Shown piece by piece: positions 9,354-17,677 of a stretch of DNA of 64,000 nucleotides. The translations under genes were made by a program, and so were the position numbers. Each line of letters starts with the position of its first letter. Positions within the stretch are counted from its first letter, which is position 1. Source of the stretch: Rheinheimera pacifica (lineage in GTDB: Bacteria > Pseudomonadota > Gammaproteobacteria > Enterobacterales > Alteromonadaceae); assembly GCF_024809855.1 (NCBI RefSeq), contig NZ_JANUEM010000001.1, positions 591,342 to 655,341 of the forward strand. Reading direction: 5' to 3'. Under the pieces are notes generated by a model. That model had not been told where the DNA came from and did not search any database. It saw only the letters and a list, made by a program, of their open reading frames with translations.

Positions 9354-10861
9354 TAATGATCCTGTTGCTGGCCAACCCGGTTAATTAAAAACTGAGTGAG
9401 CAAAGGCACTGGCCGGCCGGTGCTGCCTTTATCTTTGCCACCACTGCGCCAGGCGGTACCGGCAATATCCAGGTGTGCCCAGTTATATTTGCGGGTAAAG
9501 CGCGATAAAAAGCAGGCGGCAGTAATAGTGCCAGCGGCGCGGCCACCTAAGTTACTGAAATCGGCAAAGGGGCTTTCCAGTTGGTCCTGGTAATCATCCC
9601 ACAGCGGCAGGCGCCAGGCGCGGTCACCACTTTGCTCTGAGGCATTTAAAATTTCATGCGCCAGCGGGTTATGGTTACTCAGCAAGCCGGTAGCATGTTT
9701 ACCCAACGCGATAACGCAAGCGCCGGTTAAAGTGGCTACGTCGATTACCAGCTCCGGATCAAAACGCTCAACATAGGTTAACGCATCGCACAACACTAAG
9801 CGGCCCTCAGCATCGGTGTTTAATACTTCCACCGTTTGGCCCGACATCGTGGTTAAAATATCACCCGGCCGGTAGGCGTTGGCGTCCGGCATGTTCTCGG
9901 CGCCAGCCAACACAGCGACGATATTAATCGGCAGGTTTAAATTGACCACCGCATGCATGGTACCCAGTACAGAGGCGGCGCCACACATGTCGTATTTCAT
10001 TTCGTCCATACCATCGCCAGGCTTTAAGCTAATGCCGCCGGAGTCGAAAGTTAAGCCTTTACCTACCAGTACTACCGGCGCGCTGTCATTGCCGGCGCCG
10101 TTGTACTTAATAACCGCCATACGCGGGCCATTCACTGAACCACGACCAACGGCCAGGTAAGAGTTCATACCATGTGCCGCCAGCTCTTCGGGGCCTAATA
10201 CGTCAACGCTGATTTTGGCTGAACTTTCAGCCAGCAACAGCGCCTGATCGGCCAGATATTGCGGCGTGCAGATATTCGGCGGCATATTGCCAACGTCTTT
10301 ACATTGTTTGATACCAGCAGCGATGGCTAAGCCATGCTCTACTGCTTTTTCGCCGATGGTTAAGTCGCGCCGGGTCGGCACATTAAACACAATTTTACGC
10401 AGTGGGCGGCGGGTTTCATCTTTTTTGCTTTTTAAGCGATCAAATACGTACAGGCAGTCTTGCGTGGTTTCTACCGCATGACGCACTTTCCAGTATGTGT
10501 CGCGGCCCTTTACATGCAATTCAGATAAAAAGCACACCGCTTCCATTGAACCGGTTTCGTTCAGCGTGCTGATGGTTTTGGCAATAATCTGCCGGTACTG
10601 GCGCTCGTCCAGCTCACGCTCTTTACCGCAGCCAACTAATAATACGCGCTCGCTCAGTACGTTAGGCACATGGTGCAGTAACAACATCTGGCCTGGTTTA
10701 CCTTCCAAATCGCCGCGGCGCAGTAAGTTGCTGATATATCCTTCACTGATTTTATCCAGTTGTTCTGCTACGGCGGAAAGACGGCGAGGCTCATACACGC
10801 CAACCACAATGCATGCACTGCGTTGTTTTTCCGGACTTCCGCTTTTTACGCTGAACTCCAT
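9353..10861 (-). CDS. pepA: Leucyl aminopeptidase (cytosol aminopeptidase, M17)
   Basis: This 502-residue enzyme removes N-terminal amino acids from peptides using two metal ions; in E. coli PepA also acts as a DNA-binding accessory protein. The family signature [10 protein letters not shown] (about 345-354) and the metal/lysine region [17 protein letters not shown] are intact. The ATG at 10861 follows AGGAG. It heads the pepA-holC-valS set and is divergent from lptF-lptG, as in E. coli. The 183-base gap to lptF must hold both promoters. Confidence 0.97.
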   Translation of the reverse strand: MEFSVKSGSPEKQRSACIVVGVYEPRRLSAVAEQLDKISEGYISNLLRRGDLEGKPGQMLLLHHVPNVLSERVLLVGCGKERELDERQYRQIIAKTISTLNETGSMEAVCFLSELHVKGRDTYWKVRHAVETTQDCLYVFDRLKSKKDETRRPLRKIVFNVPTRRDLTIGEKAVEHGLAIAAGIKQCKDVGNMPPNICTPQYLADQALLLAESSAKISVDVLGPEELAAHGMNSYLAVGRGSVNGPRMAVIKYNGAGNDSAPVVLVGKGLTFDSGGISLKPGDGMDEMKYDMCGAASVLGTMHAVVNLNLPINIVAVLAGAENMPDANAYRPGDILTTMSGQTVEVLNTDAEGRLVLCDALTYVERFDPELVIDVATLTGACVIALGKHATGLLSNHNPLAHEILNASEQSGDRAWRLPLWDDYQDQLESPFADFSNLGGRAAGTITAACFLSRFTRKYNWAHLDIAGTAWRSGGKDKGSTGRPVPLLTQFLINRVGQQQDH

Positions 10862-11044
10862 ACTAACTCCTGATTCTAATAGACTGTGCTAACATAACCT
10901 GCACATATATGGCCAAATTCTACCGTGAATTTATAAAAAAGCTCGGTTTTCTAAGCCGTTTGGTCGATAATAATTGCTATAAATATCAAGTTTACTGAAA
11001 AATCGCTAGGGTTCCAGCAAAAAGGCAGGTTTTTAGGGGGCGTT

Positions 11045-12148
11045 TTGATCATTTTTCGTTACCTGTTAGCTGAGGTATTTAAGTCACAGCTGGCGGTATT
11101 TGTCATTCTGATGACCATTATCATTAGCCAGCGCTTTGTCAAAATTCTGGCCGATGCTTCTGAAGGTGAACTTCCCGGGCAACTGGTTATGAGCATCGTT
11201 GCGCTGAAGTTGCCGCAACTGGCCGTGATTATTCTGCCACTCAGTGCCTTTGTTGGCATATTGGTAGCCTATGGCCGCGTATATGCTGACAGTGAAATGA
11301 CCGTGCTGCACGCCACCGGCGTAAGCGAATGGTATGTTACCCGCCTTACATTATTATTGTCGCTGATACTGGCCATAGCCGCAGGCTCAGTGACGTTATA
11401 TCTAAGCCCCTGGGCTACCGAGCAGGAATACCGCTTGTTAGAAAAAGCTGATGCCAATGCCGGGCTTATCTCTTTGGTTCCCGGACGGTTTCAGCATACC
11501 TCAAACGAAAATGCGGTGATCTTTGTCCAAAGCATCAGCCGTGACAATGGCGAATTGCAAAAAGTATTTGTGGCGCAAAATAATGCCCGCGACACTCAGG
11601 GCGGTCATTCTATTGTGTATGCCATGTCAGGTAATGTTAAGGAAGATATCAGTGGTGCCCAGACAATGCAGCTTGAACAAGGCCGCCGTTATGCCGGTGA
11701 CGTGAAATCCCCGGCCTTTGAAATTACTGAATTTGACCGCTACCTGATACAGATCCGCGAGCAGGAAGTAGAACAACGCAGACGCAAACTTGGCAGCCTG
11801 CCAACCTCCGAGCTATATGGCATGGACAGCAACGAAGCCCTCGCTGAGTGGCACTGGCGTATTGCCATTCCGTTATCTATTCCGCTGCTGGCGTTAATCG
11901 CAGTACCGTTAAGCCGGGTTAACCCGCGTCAGGGTAAGTTTGGCCGCTTACTACCGGCCTTGCTGCTGTATCTGGGGTATTACTCTTTACTGATTATCGC
12001 CCGCTCAGCACTGGAAGATGGCAAAATCCCGCCTGCCTTGGGTATGTGGTGGCTGCACTTCAGTGCCCTGCTAGTAGGGGTAGTGTTGATTATGCGCCAC
12101 CGTTCCAGCGCACAACGTTTTCAAGCCTGGTTAGCGGGTAGAACTTAA
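11045..12148 (+). CDS. lptF: LPS export ABC transporter permease LptF (TTG start)
   Basis: LptF pairs with LptG in the inner-membrane LptB2FG transporter that extracts lipopolysaccharide and sends it across the periplasm. The protein has 367 residues, with helices at about 15-35, 50-75, 100-122 and three more after residue 275, separated by the periplasmic beta-jellyroll domain (about 125-260). The best start is the TTG at 11045, preceded by AGGGGG and giving MIIFRYLLAEVFKSQL, which matches the E. coli N-terminus. lptG follows after one base. Confidence 0.96.
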   Translation: MIIFRYLLAEVFKSQLAVFVILMTIIISQRFVKILADASEGELPGQLVMSIVALKLPQLAVIILPLSAFVGILVAYGRVYADSEMTVLHATGVSEWYVTRLTLLLSLILAIAAGSVTLYLSPWATEQEYRLLEKADANAGLISLVPGRFQHTSNENAVIFVQSISRDNGELQKVFVAQNNARDTQGGHSIVYAMSGNVKEDISGAQTMQLEQGRRYAGDVKSPAFEITEFDRYLIQIREQEVEQRRRKLGSLPTSELYGMDSNEALAEWHWRIAIPLSIPLLALIAVPLSRVNPRQGKFGRLLPALLLYLGYYSLLIIARSALEDGKIPPALGMWWLHFSALLVGVVLIMRHRSSAQRFQAWLAGRT

Positions 12149-12149
12149 C

Positions 12150-13217
12150 ATGCTGAAAATTATTGATATCTATATCGGCCGTACTATTTTAACCACCACA
12201 ATGCTGGCATTAAGTGTGTTGTTGGTTATTTCGGCCATGTTTAAGTTTATCGATCAGATGCGCTCTGTCGGCCGGGGGTACTACGACATGGTACACGCCG
12301 CGCTGTATACGCTTTACAGTGTGCCTGGTGATTTGGTCACTTTTTTTCCGATGGCAGCGCTAATAGGCGGTTTAATTGGCCTTGGCATGCTGGCTAGCAA
12401 CAGCGAGCTGGTGGTTATGCAAGCCGCCGGTTTATCGCGTTTTAATATTATTAGTTCGGTAATGAAAACCGCTGTTATCATGATGCTTATTGTAATGGCA
12501 GTAGCCGAATGGGGGGCACCAATAAGCGATCGCGCCGCCCGTGAACTGCGCACTAAAGCGATTTCAGACGGTAATCTGTTTGCTGCACAACAAGGGATAT
12601 GGGCCAAAGACGGTGATCAGTTTGTCAATATCGGCAAGGTAGATGATCTTGGCAACCTGACCGATGTAATAATTTATCAGTTTGATACCGATCTTAAGCT
12701 GGTGTCTATCGTTAGCGCAGATAGTGCGGTATATCGTAGTGATGCCTGGCAGTTACAACACGTAGTACGGCAGGATTTTACTGCCGACAGAATATTAAAG
12801 CAGCTGGCAGCACAGCAAAGCTGGCGCTCATCATTAACCCCGGACAAACTCAGCGTAGTTACCATAAAACCGGAAATGCTCTCACTAACCGGTTTGAATG
12901 ATTACGTAGACTATCTGCAGCAAAACGCGCAGGAATCCAGCCGCTATGAACTGGCATTCTGGCGTAAAGCTCTGCAACCCCTGACCATAGCCGCAATGTT
13001 ACTAATGGCGTTGTCGTTTATTTTCGGCCCGTTAAGAAGCGTAACCATGGCAGCAAGAGTGTTGATGGGTATTCTTACCGGCTTTGCGTTTTATATGAGC
13101 AACGAAGTGTTTGGGCCGGTAGCGCTGGTGTATCAGTTGCCACCACTGGCCGGCGCCATGGTGCCCAGCCTGCTGTTTATCGGGCTATCGGTGTATTTTA
13201 TGCGAAAGAAAGTCTAA
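12150..13217 (+). CDS. lptG: LPS export ABC transporter permease LptG
   Basis: LptG is the partner of LptF in the LptB2FG lipopolysaccharide exporter. Its 355 residues have the same layout: helices near 14-34, 58-85 and 100-122, a periplasmic domain (about 125-265) and C-terminal helices from about 275. The start MLKIIDIYIGRTIL and the GQRxxxG-like early helices are typical. It follows lptF with a one-base gap, so the two are one translation unit. The next gene downstream is convergent. Confidence 0.96.
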   Translation: MLKIIDIYIGRTILTTTMLALSVLLVISAMFKFIDQMRSVGRGYYDMVHAALYTLYSVPGDLVTFFPMAALIGGLIGLGMLASNSELVVMQAAGLSRFNIISSVMKTAVIMMLIVMAVAEWGAPISDRAARELRTKAISDGNLFAAQQGIWAKDGDQFVNIGKVDDLGNLTDVIIYQFDTDLKLVSIVSADSAVYRSDAWQLQHVVRQDFTADRILKQLAAQQSWRSSLTPDKLSVVTIKPEMLSLTGLNDYVDYLQQNAQESSRYELAFWRKALQPLTIAAMLLMALSFIFGPLRSVTMAARVLMGILTGFAFYMSNEVFGPVALVYQLPPLAGAMVPSLLFIGLSVYFMRKKV

Positions 13218-13249
13218 CGCGCAGAAATAAACCAGATTGTGCTAAGCCA

Positions 13250-13379
13250 ACCGTTGAAGGCATGGATGCTGACAAATTCACCGGGAGCGAATTTGAACAG
13301 CTGTGCTGGTCCGTAGGATAAACTTCATGGATGAAGTTTATAATCGAGCCTATAGGGACATATTTACGGCGTGTTGGCG
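13250..13379. repeat. Structured intergenic element with two CATGGATG hairpins (repeat-family candidate)
   Basis: Between the convergent lptG and RDD genes are three consecutive hairpins: GCAT/ATGC at 13260-13269, CAAATTC/GAATTTG at 13273-13295, and a long stem ATAAACTTC/GAAGTTTAT at 13318-13341. The first and third have CATGGATG at the tip. A conserved-looking tail (GAGCCTATAGGGACATATTT then ACGGCGTG) follows. I associate this CATGGATG + GAGCC.A.AGGGA + ACGGCGT pattern with repeated intergenic elements in Alteromonadales genomes, from memory only. It probably also ends transcription from both sides. Confidence 0.5.
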
Positions 13380-13401
13380 TGTACAATCTGGTTGTTATGT
13401 T

Positions 13402-13899
13402 TTACCTCGCTGCCTTATGCAGGTTTAGCAGTTTACTTTGCTCTTTGGTCAGTACTATTACCTGGGTATTACTAAGCTGATCCTGCAACGCCAGGCCTTT
13501 ACCCCAGCGCAACCAAAGCCAGAAATTACCCAGCCCCAACAACGCCGTAACAGCACGTACCAGCCCCTGTTTAAAACTGATAGCTGCACCATCCTGTTGT
13601 ACCAGAAACAAACGCCAGGCCCGCATCCCCAGAGTTTGGCCACCTTTGTACCAGAAATACAGATAAAACCAGAAAAACCAGAATACCGAGTACAACTGAA
13701 ACCAGATTTTATGCCGGGTAATAAAATCGGCATGATCGGTATAGTTAGCCAGCGAAATTACGCCAACGCTGTTTAACAGTGCCACCAGCAACAACGCCAA
13801 CGCCATGGCCGCCATCCACAGTGCAGCCAGAATTAGCCAGTCATACATAATAGCCGCCATACGGCGAATTAAGCCCGCGCGGGGTGCATTAGCAAACAT
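13402..13899 (-). CDS. RDD family membrane protein
   Basis: This 165-residue protein has the RDD signature: an N-terminal AGLIRRMAAIMYDWLILAALW stretch (R and D residues at the membrane edge of helix 1), a second helix pair around 28-48 and 70-88 (FWFFWFYLYFWYKGGQTLGMR) and the LGMRAWRL motif at about 92-99. A third hydrophobic segment lies near 117-128. RDD proteins are small inner-membrane proteins; some have been linked to sodium/proton exchange, but no function can be assigned here. The gene is often found next to lptFG in related bacteria and is convergent with them here. Confidence 0.9.
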   Translation of the reverse strand: MFANAPRAGLIRRMAAIMYDWLILAALWMAAMALALLLVALLNSVGVISLANYTDHADFITRHKIWFQLYSVFWFFWFYLYFWYKGGQTLGMRAWRLFLVQQDGAAISFKQGLVRAVTALLGLGNFWLWLRWGKGLALQDQLSNTQVIVLTKEQSKLLNLHKAAR

Positions 13900-14255
13900 A
13901 ACGTCGTCCGATAATTAAAACTGCGCAAGTATACCATGCAGCAGCTATTTTTCGAAGCCGCAGCCAACTCTGGCGGCTTTTCTACCAGGAGTGGTATACA
14001 TTGCTTCAATACGAATTTACCTGTTTTATATAAGAATTATCTTTATTGGGCACAATATTGAAACGGAAACGGTTAAACATTAAAAGGATAGCAAGCACAC
14101 TCCCCCCTTCTATTTCATTAGGAAGCCAGCGTAGCTCTATAGAAACCCTCATAATATTAATTGATATTTTTCGCTGGCATCCTTTCTTATCTTTCAACAT
14201 CTAGGTAAGATTTCATTGAATCAGGTTTTGTACTCTTAAACTCAGAGGTGGAAAT
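13900..14255. other. Gene-free region with inverted repeats upstream of the 14256 lipoprotein gene
   Basis: These 356 bases are noticeably A/T-rich from about 14000 and hold no convincing gene. Visible structure: GTATACC (13929-13935) paired with GGTATAC (13993-13999); inside it a terminator-like stem AAGCCGC/GCGGCTT (13955-13961 with 13973-13979) followed by TTTT on the plus strand; and a longer imperfect inverted repeat built on GCCAGCG/CGCTGGC (around 14120-14185). A 64-codon minus-strand frame covers part of this but has no other support. The region should contain the promoter of the 14256-16435 pair. Confidence 0.5.
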
Positions 14256-14837
14256 ATGGCTTCGCTGATCAAAACGACATCATTATGGCTATTAATAGTC
14301 GTTTTGTTATTTGGCTGTGCCTCTCCGGCGAAATTAGGTAAAGCAGATACGTCAGGGTTTCATGGCGCCAACGCGACAATCTTTGTTGAATACACTCTAC
14401 CTCCTGATACAGAGCTGACTGCTGAGGAATCGGCAAAACTGCATAATGAGCGCCTGCGCGAAATCAACGAAATGCTACAAAGTTATGGTTTCACGCCTGT
14501 TACTAACAATACTGCCAACTTTCGTATCACCATAACTGAAAGTGCTGCCGAAGATATTACCGGCGACTGGGCAGGTGCATTAGGCGTTAACGCAGTCATA
14601 TTTACGCTGGGTATAGTGCCAGCTATTTTTACCTATCGCTCCAGAATGCACTACGAGCTATGGCAAGGGCAGGAACGCCTGCATGCCATTGATACTCCAG
14701 CACAATGGGATGAAGCAATGGGGTTGGTGTCAATCTCATCTACACTAAGTCGTGCCGATGCTGCCAGACTTAAAGCCCGGACAGAAGCCCATGACAGCGT
14801 GCTCAGCTTATGGATTGAACAAGGGTCGTTTGAATGA
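14256..14837 (+). CDS. Unknown lipoprotein (193 residues)
   Basis: I do not recognise the family. A signal peptide ends in a lipobox (VVLLFGCAS, cysteine at about residue 21), so the protein is probably outer- or inner-membrane anchored in the periplasm. The mature part has a mixed alpha/beta composition, with a hydrophobic Gly/Ala stretch (GDWAGALGVNAVIFTLGIVPAIF, about 107-129) that could be a buried helix or membrane-associated segment. GGTGG lies before the ATG. Its last codons overlap the next gene by 4 bases (ATGA), so the two are made together and may act together. Confidence 0.75.
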   Translation: MASLIKTTSLWLLIVVLLFGCASPAKLGKADTSGFHGANATIFVEYTLPPDTELTAEESAKLHNERLREINEMLQSYGFTPVTNNTANFRITITESAAEDITGDWAGALGVNAVIFTLGIVPAIFTYRSRMHYELWQGQERLHAIDTPAQWDEAMGLVSISSTLSRADAARLKARTEAHDSVLSLWIEQGSFE

Positions 14838-16435
14838 GCCACCTCACCGTTAATTTACTGCGCATTACAACCTGCCTTGCCCTGTTGAGTATACCGGCAC
14901 AGGTTTATGCAGGCCGTTATCAACCGGCAGATAAGTGGACTCAAAGCGTAAGAACGGCCGAGCCATTTCTGCAGTATCGCTTAGGTGTTGTTGAATTTAA
15001 AGACAGCACCGGCGACGAATGGCTAGAATATATGGCTGATCTGCGAGCCACCCTGAGAGCTGCAAACTACTTCCAGACCACCAGTGCACCGCGATTACGG
15101 CTACAAATTGAACGCACTTATCTGAGTGGTGAAACCAACAGTGACGGTTGCAAAACAACGCCCGGCACGTTAGCACTAACCTATCATTTTCTTGATGGCG
15201 AGCGCGAAGTTAACCGGATTGAAATTACTACTCAAGCGCCAGTTAGTGGCAGTAACAACAATTTTGATGCCGCTATGGCCGGTAATTTAAAATATTTGCT
15301 GCTGGAACTCCGTAAAATGCACGGAGAAGCCGCATTTGCCGCCCAAGCCACCACTATGGCAAATGACATTCAGCAAACTCTGGGAGGCGGTTCCAATTTA
15401 GGCTGCACAGTTGGCGTTGCACTTGCAAACGGTTTTGTGGCAACAGTAGAAGGAACTATCGCCGTATTCAAAGGCGTAGGTGAGGTTGCTGGCGCTGCAC
15501 TGGAAGTTGCGGCGAGCCCGGAGTTTCACAATACATTAAATGCAGAAATGGCGAATTACAATGCGCAGCAGGTAGAGCAACAAGCATATATCAATGAGCT
15601 GAATGCTCAGGCAAATTCACAGGCTGAAATCGCACGCCAGCAACAAGAAGCCCAACAGAAAGCAAAAGCAGCGCAAGATCAGGCCGGGCGTGAAGCCTTA
15701 GCACGGCAACTTGCAGATGGTATTGCCTACCGCAACCTGCAAATAGCCAATACTAATGATGCAGCCACGTTGCAACGCCTGCATCGTGATAATGAAGCAG
15801 CACTGCAGGCAGCACAGCAAATTGGTATGCATAGCTATGTGTCTGGTATGGCAACGCAGTCAACCCAGGCGGGTTTTGATCAAGCACGGGCTGAGCGCAC
15901 AGCACAGGCGCAGGCTGACCAGCAAAAGATTGCTGAACAAGCCCGTGTCCGACGCGAACAGGAAGTTAAGCAGCAGGCAGAAGCTGCCCGTGCAGAGCAG
16001 CAACGGTTAGCCGATCAGGCCCGTATGCAGCGTGAACAGGAGGCTAAACAACGAGCCGAGGAGCAGCGGCTTGCAGCGGAACGTGCCGAACAGGAGAAAA
16101 AGCAAGCATGGGCCGGTTATTTAGCCGCATATAAGCGCAGTATTCGTTTAGGTGCTAAACAATGCGACGGCAAAGAACAACCTTACCGATTAATTGGTGA
16201 TCGCCCGCCTAACCCATTACCAAAAATAATCTCTCACTATTCTTCGTGTATTTCAGTTCAATACGAAGCCCGTTGCCCCGGCACGCCACGCGGGGCCGGT
16301 TTACGAAGTACACAGTATAACTTTACCGGTATGGGTTTAGGTTGTTTATCTGCTGAATCACTTATGCCGCAGAGGTTATCCTGCAAAGACGAAGAGGTAA
16401 TAGTTGAAACTCTGGAGGTAACAGGTTGCAGCTAA
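14834..16435 (+). CDS. Unknown secreted protein with long coiled coil (533 residues)
   Basis: I do not recognise the family. An N-terminal signal peptide (ITTCLALLSIPAQVYA, cleavage near residue 26) sends it to the periplasm. Residues about 27-180 form a compact domain, 190-225 is a small-residue hydrophobic stretch (VALANGFVATVEGTIAVFKGVGEVAGAAL), and about 235-430 is a Gln/Ala/Glu/Arg-rich coiled coil with near-repeats (RREQEVKQQAE, MQREQEAKQRAE). A C-terminal domain (about 435-533) has six or seven cysteines, suggesting disulfides. Translation overlaps the lipoprotein gene. The layout resembles TolA- or CsgG-type envelope factors only in general form. Confidence 0.75.
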   Translation: MSHLTVNLLRITTCLALLSIPAQVYAGRYQPADKWTQSVRTAEPFLQYRLGVVEFKDSTGDEWLEYMADLRATLRAANYFQTTSAPRLRLQIERTYLSGETNSDGCKTTPGTLALTYHFLDGEREVNRIEITTQAPVSGSNNNFDAAMAGNLKYLLLELRKMHGEAAFAAQATTMANDIQQTLGGGSNLGCTVGVALANGFVATVEGTIAVFKGVGEVAGAALEVAASPEFHNTLNAEMANYNAQQVEQQAYINELNAQANSQAEIARQQQEAQQKAKAAQDQAGREALARQLADGIAYRNLQIANTNDAATLQRLHRDNEAALQAAQQIGMHSYVSGMATQSTQAGFDQARAERTAQAQADQQKIAEQARVRREQEVKQQAEAARAEQQRLADQARMQREQEAKQRAEEQRLAAERAEQEKKQAWAGYLAAYKRSIRLGAKQCDGKEQPYRLIGDRPPNPLPKIISHYSSCISVQYEARCPGTPRGAGLRSTQYNFTGMGLGCLSAESLMPQRLSCKDEEVIVETLEVTGCS

Positions 16436-16540
16436 CAGATATAGCCTAGTAAAAGAAATACGCCGGACCATAACCAGTAGCGGTAAGATATGACCATTGC
16501 TGCATTTTTGTCCAACTGAAAGCCAGACGGATAAATTCGC

Positions 16541-16568
16541 TTGCGCTACCAGAAACGGATCGTATAAT
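16541..16568 (+). promoter_or_regulatory. Sigma-70 promoter of tRNA-Leu
   Basis: A -35 TTGCGC (16541-16546) and a perfect -10 TATAAT (16563-16568), 16 bases apart, lie 30 bases upstream of the mature tRNA end. Confidence 0.7.
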
Positions 16569-16598
16569 GCAGGCGTTTACCTCAAAATATCCCTCAAT

Positions 16599-16685
16599 GC
16601 CTGGGTGGCGAAATCGGTAGACGCAGCGGATTCAAAATCCGCCGGGGGAAACTCCGTGTCGGTTCGAGTCCGACCCTAGGCACCA
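16599..16685 (+). tRNA. tRNA-Leu(CAA)
   Basis: The 87 bases fold as a class II tRNA: acceptor GCCTGGG with CCTAGGC, anticodon stem GCGGA/TCCGC with loop TTCAAAA (anticodon CAA, reads TTG), a long variable arm (CGGGGGAAACTCCG), T-arm GTCGG-TTCGAGT-CCGAC, and an encoded CCA end. A good promoter lies just upstream; no terminator is obvious downstream. Confidence 0.97.
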
Positions 16686-16816
16686 AATATATCAATAGCT
16701 TACCTCATTTATACACTTATCAGTTCTGTATTCACAGTAGCTACTGCGCAACTTCTGTTAGCATTTTTATCACTCTGTGCCACACTTGTTTACTCAAATG
16801 CGTATCCAGGTGCCCG

Positions 16817-17578
16817 ATGAACCGGTGTTATATTACATTACTGCTATTGGTTGCAGTATTTTGTAACCCCCTGCCAGCCCAGACTGACACAGTGTGGTTG
16901 TCGAGTAGCAATTATTACCCGCATTATGCGGAAGATCTGCCGCAACAAGGTGCAGTAAGTGAAATAATCCGCCAGGCATTTTTACTGCAGGGGATCGGTA
17001 TAGAGATTGATTTTATGCCATTTGCCCGCGCCTACCGCGAAAGCCAGCAGGCAAATTATATTGGCTTGATAGCGGCCTGGTATGACGATAAACGCGCTGA
17101 GCACTTTTATTACTCCCAGCCTTTGTATGCAAACCAAATAGTATTTTTTAAACATAAGGATATCACAGTCAGCTACCGTGATTATGCAGACTTGGCGCAG
17201 CAAAAATTACGTATAGCTGTAGTGCAGGGCTACCTGCATTTGCCAGGTTTACTGGAAAGCGGTATTACCGCTGTGCAGGTAGCAACCGACGAGCAGGCGC
17301 TTCAAATGCTGGCGCGCGGCCGGGTTGATTTAGTGCCGGCAGACAAACTTAACGGCCTTTATCTAGTTGACGAAAAATTACCACAATACGCCGGGCAATT
17401 GGACTGGATGACACCAGCGCTGGAGCAACGGCCCATGTACCTGCTGTTATCGAAAAAAGACCCACGCTCAGAAATGCTGATACAACGGTTTAATAACGGC
17501 TTGCAGCAGTTACGCCAATCGGGCCAGTATCAGCAAATTATTGATAACCTGCTCCCTCTCCCTGACAGCAAAAAATAA
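16817..17578 (+). CDS. Periplasmic solute-binding protein (SBP_bac_3-like)
   Basis: The 253-residue protein has a signal peptide (about 1-21, ending PLPAQ-T) and the type of fold used by extracellular amino acid-binding proteins: an early strand (TVWLSSSNYYPHY), the mid-domain RIAVVQGY at about 131-138, and the hinge/second-lobe pattern GRVDLVPADKLNGLYLV. No transporter genes are adjacent, so it may be an orphan binding protein or a stand-alone sensor domain of the kind common in Alteromonadales. It lies 131 bases after tRNA-Leu, with no sure promoter. The ligand is unknown. Confidence 0.8.
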   Translation: MNRCYITLLLLVAVFCNPLPAQTDTVWLSSSNYYPHYAEDLPQQGAVSEIIRQAFLLQGIGIEIDFMPFARAYRESQQANYIGLIAAWYDDKRAEHFYYSQPLYANQIVFFKHKDITVSYRDYADLAQQKLRIAVVQGYLHLPGLLESGITAVQVATDEQALQMLARGRVDLVPADKLNGLYLVDEKLPQYAGQLDWMTPALEQRPMYLLLSKKDPRSEMLIQRFNNGLQQLRQSGQYQQIIDNLLPLPDSKK

Positions 17579-17677
17579 ACTTTAATTGACATTTTTGCAT
17601 CAATTTGAAACAATTAATCAATTGTAAATTTATTGTTTATATAATCTGCTGTTTTCACAGCAAAGTAAGGTGGCAGG

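Noticed and set aside
14006..14200. A 64-codon minus-strand open frame in the 13.9-14.3 kb gap
   Set aside because: No ribosome site, no family pattern, and it spans inverted repeats; it is probably chance in an A/T-rich region.
16497..16679. A 60-codon open frame across tRNA-Leu
   Set aside because: It runs through the tRNA; the RNA gene explains the sequence.
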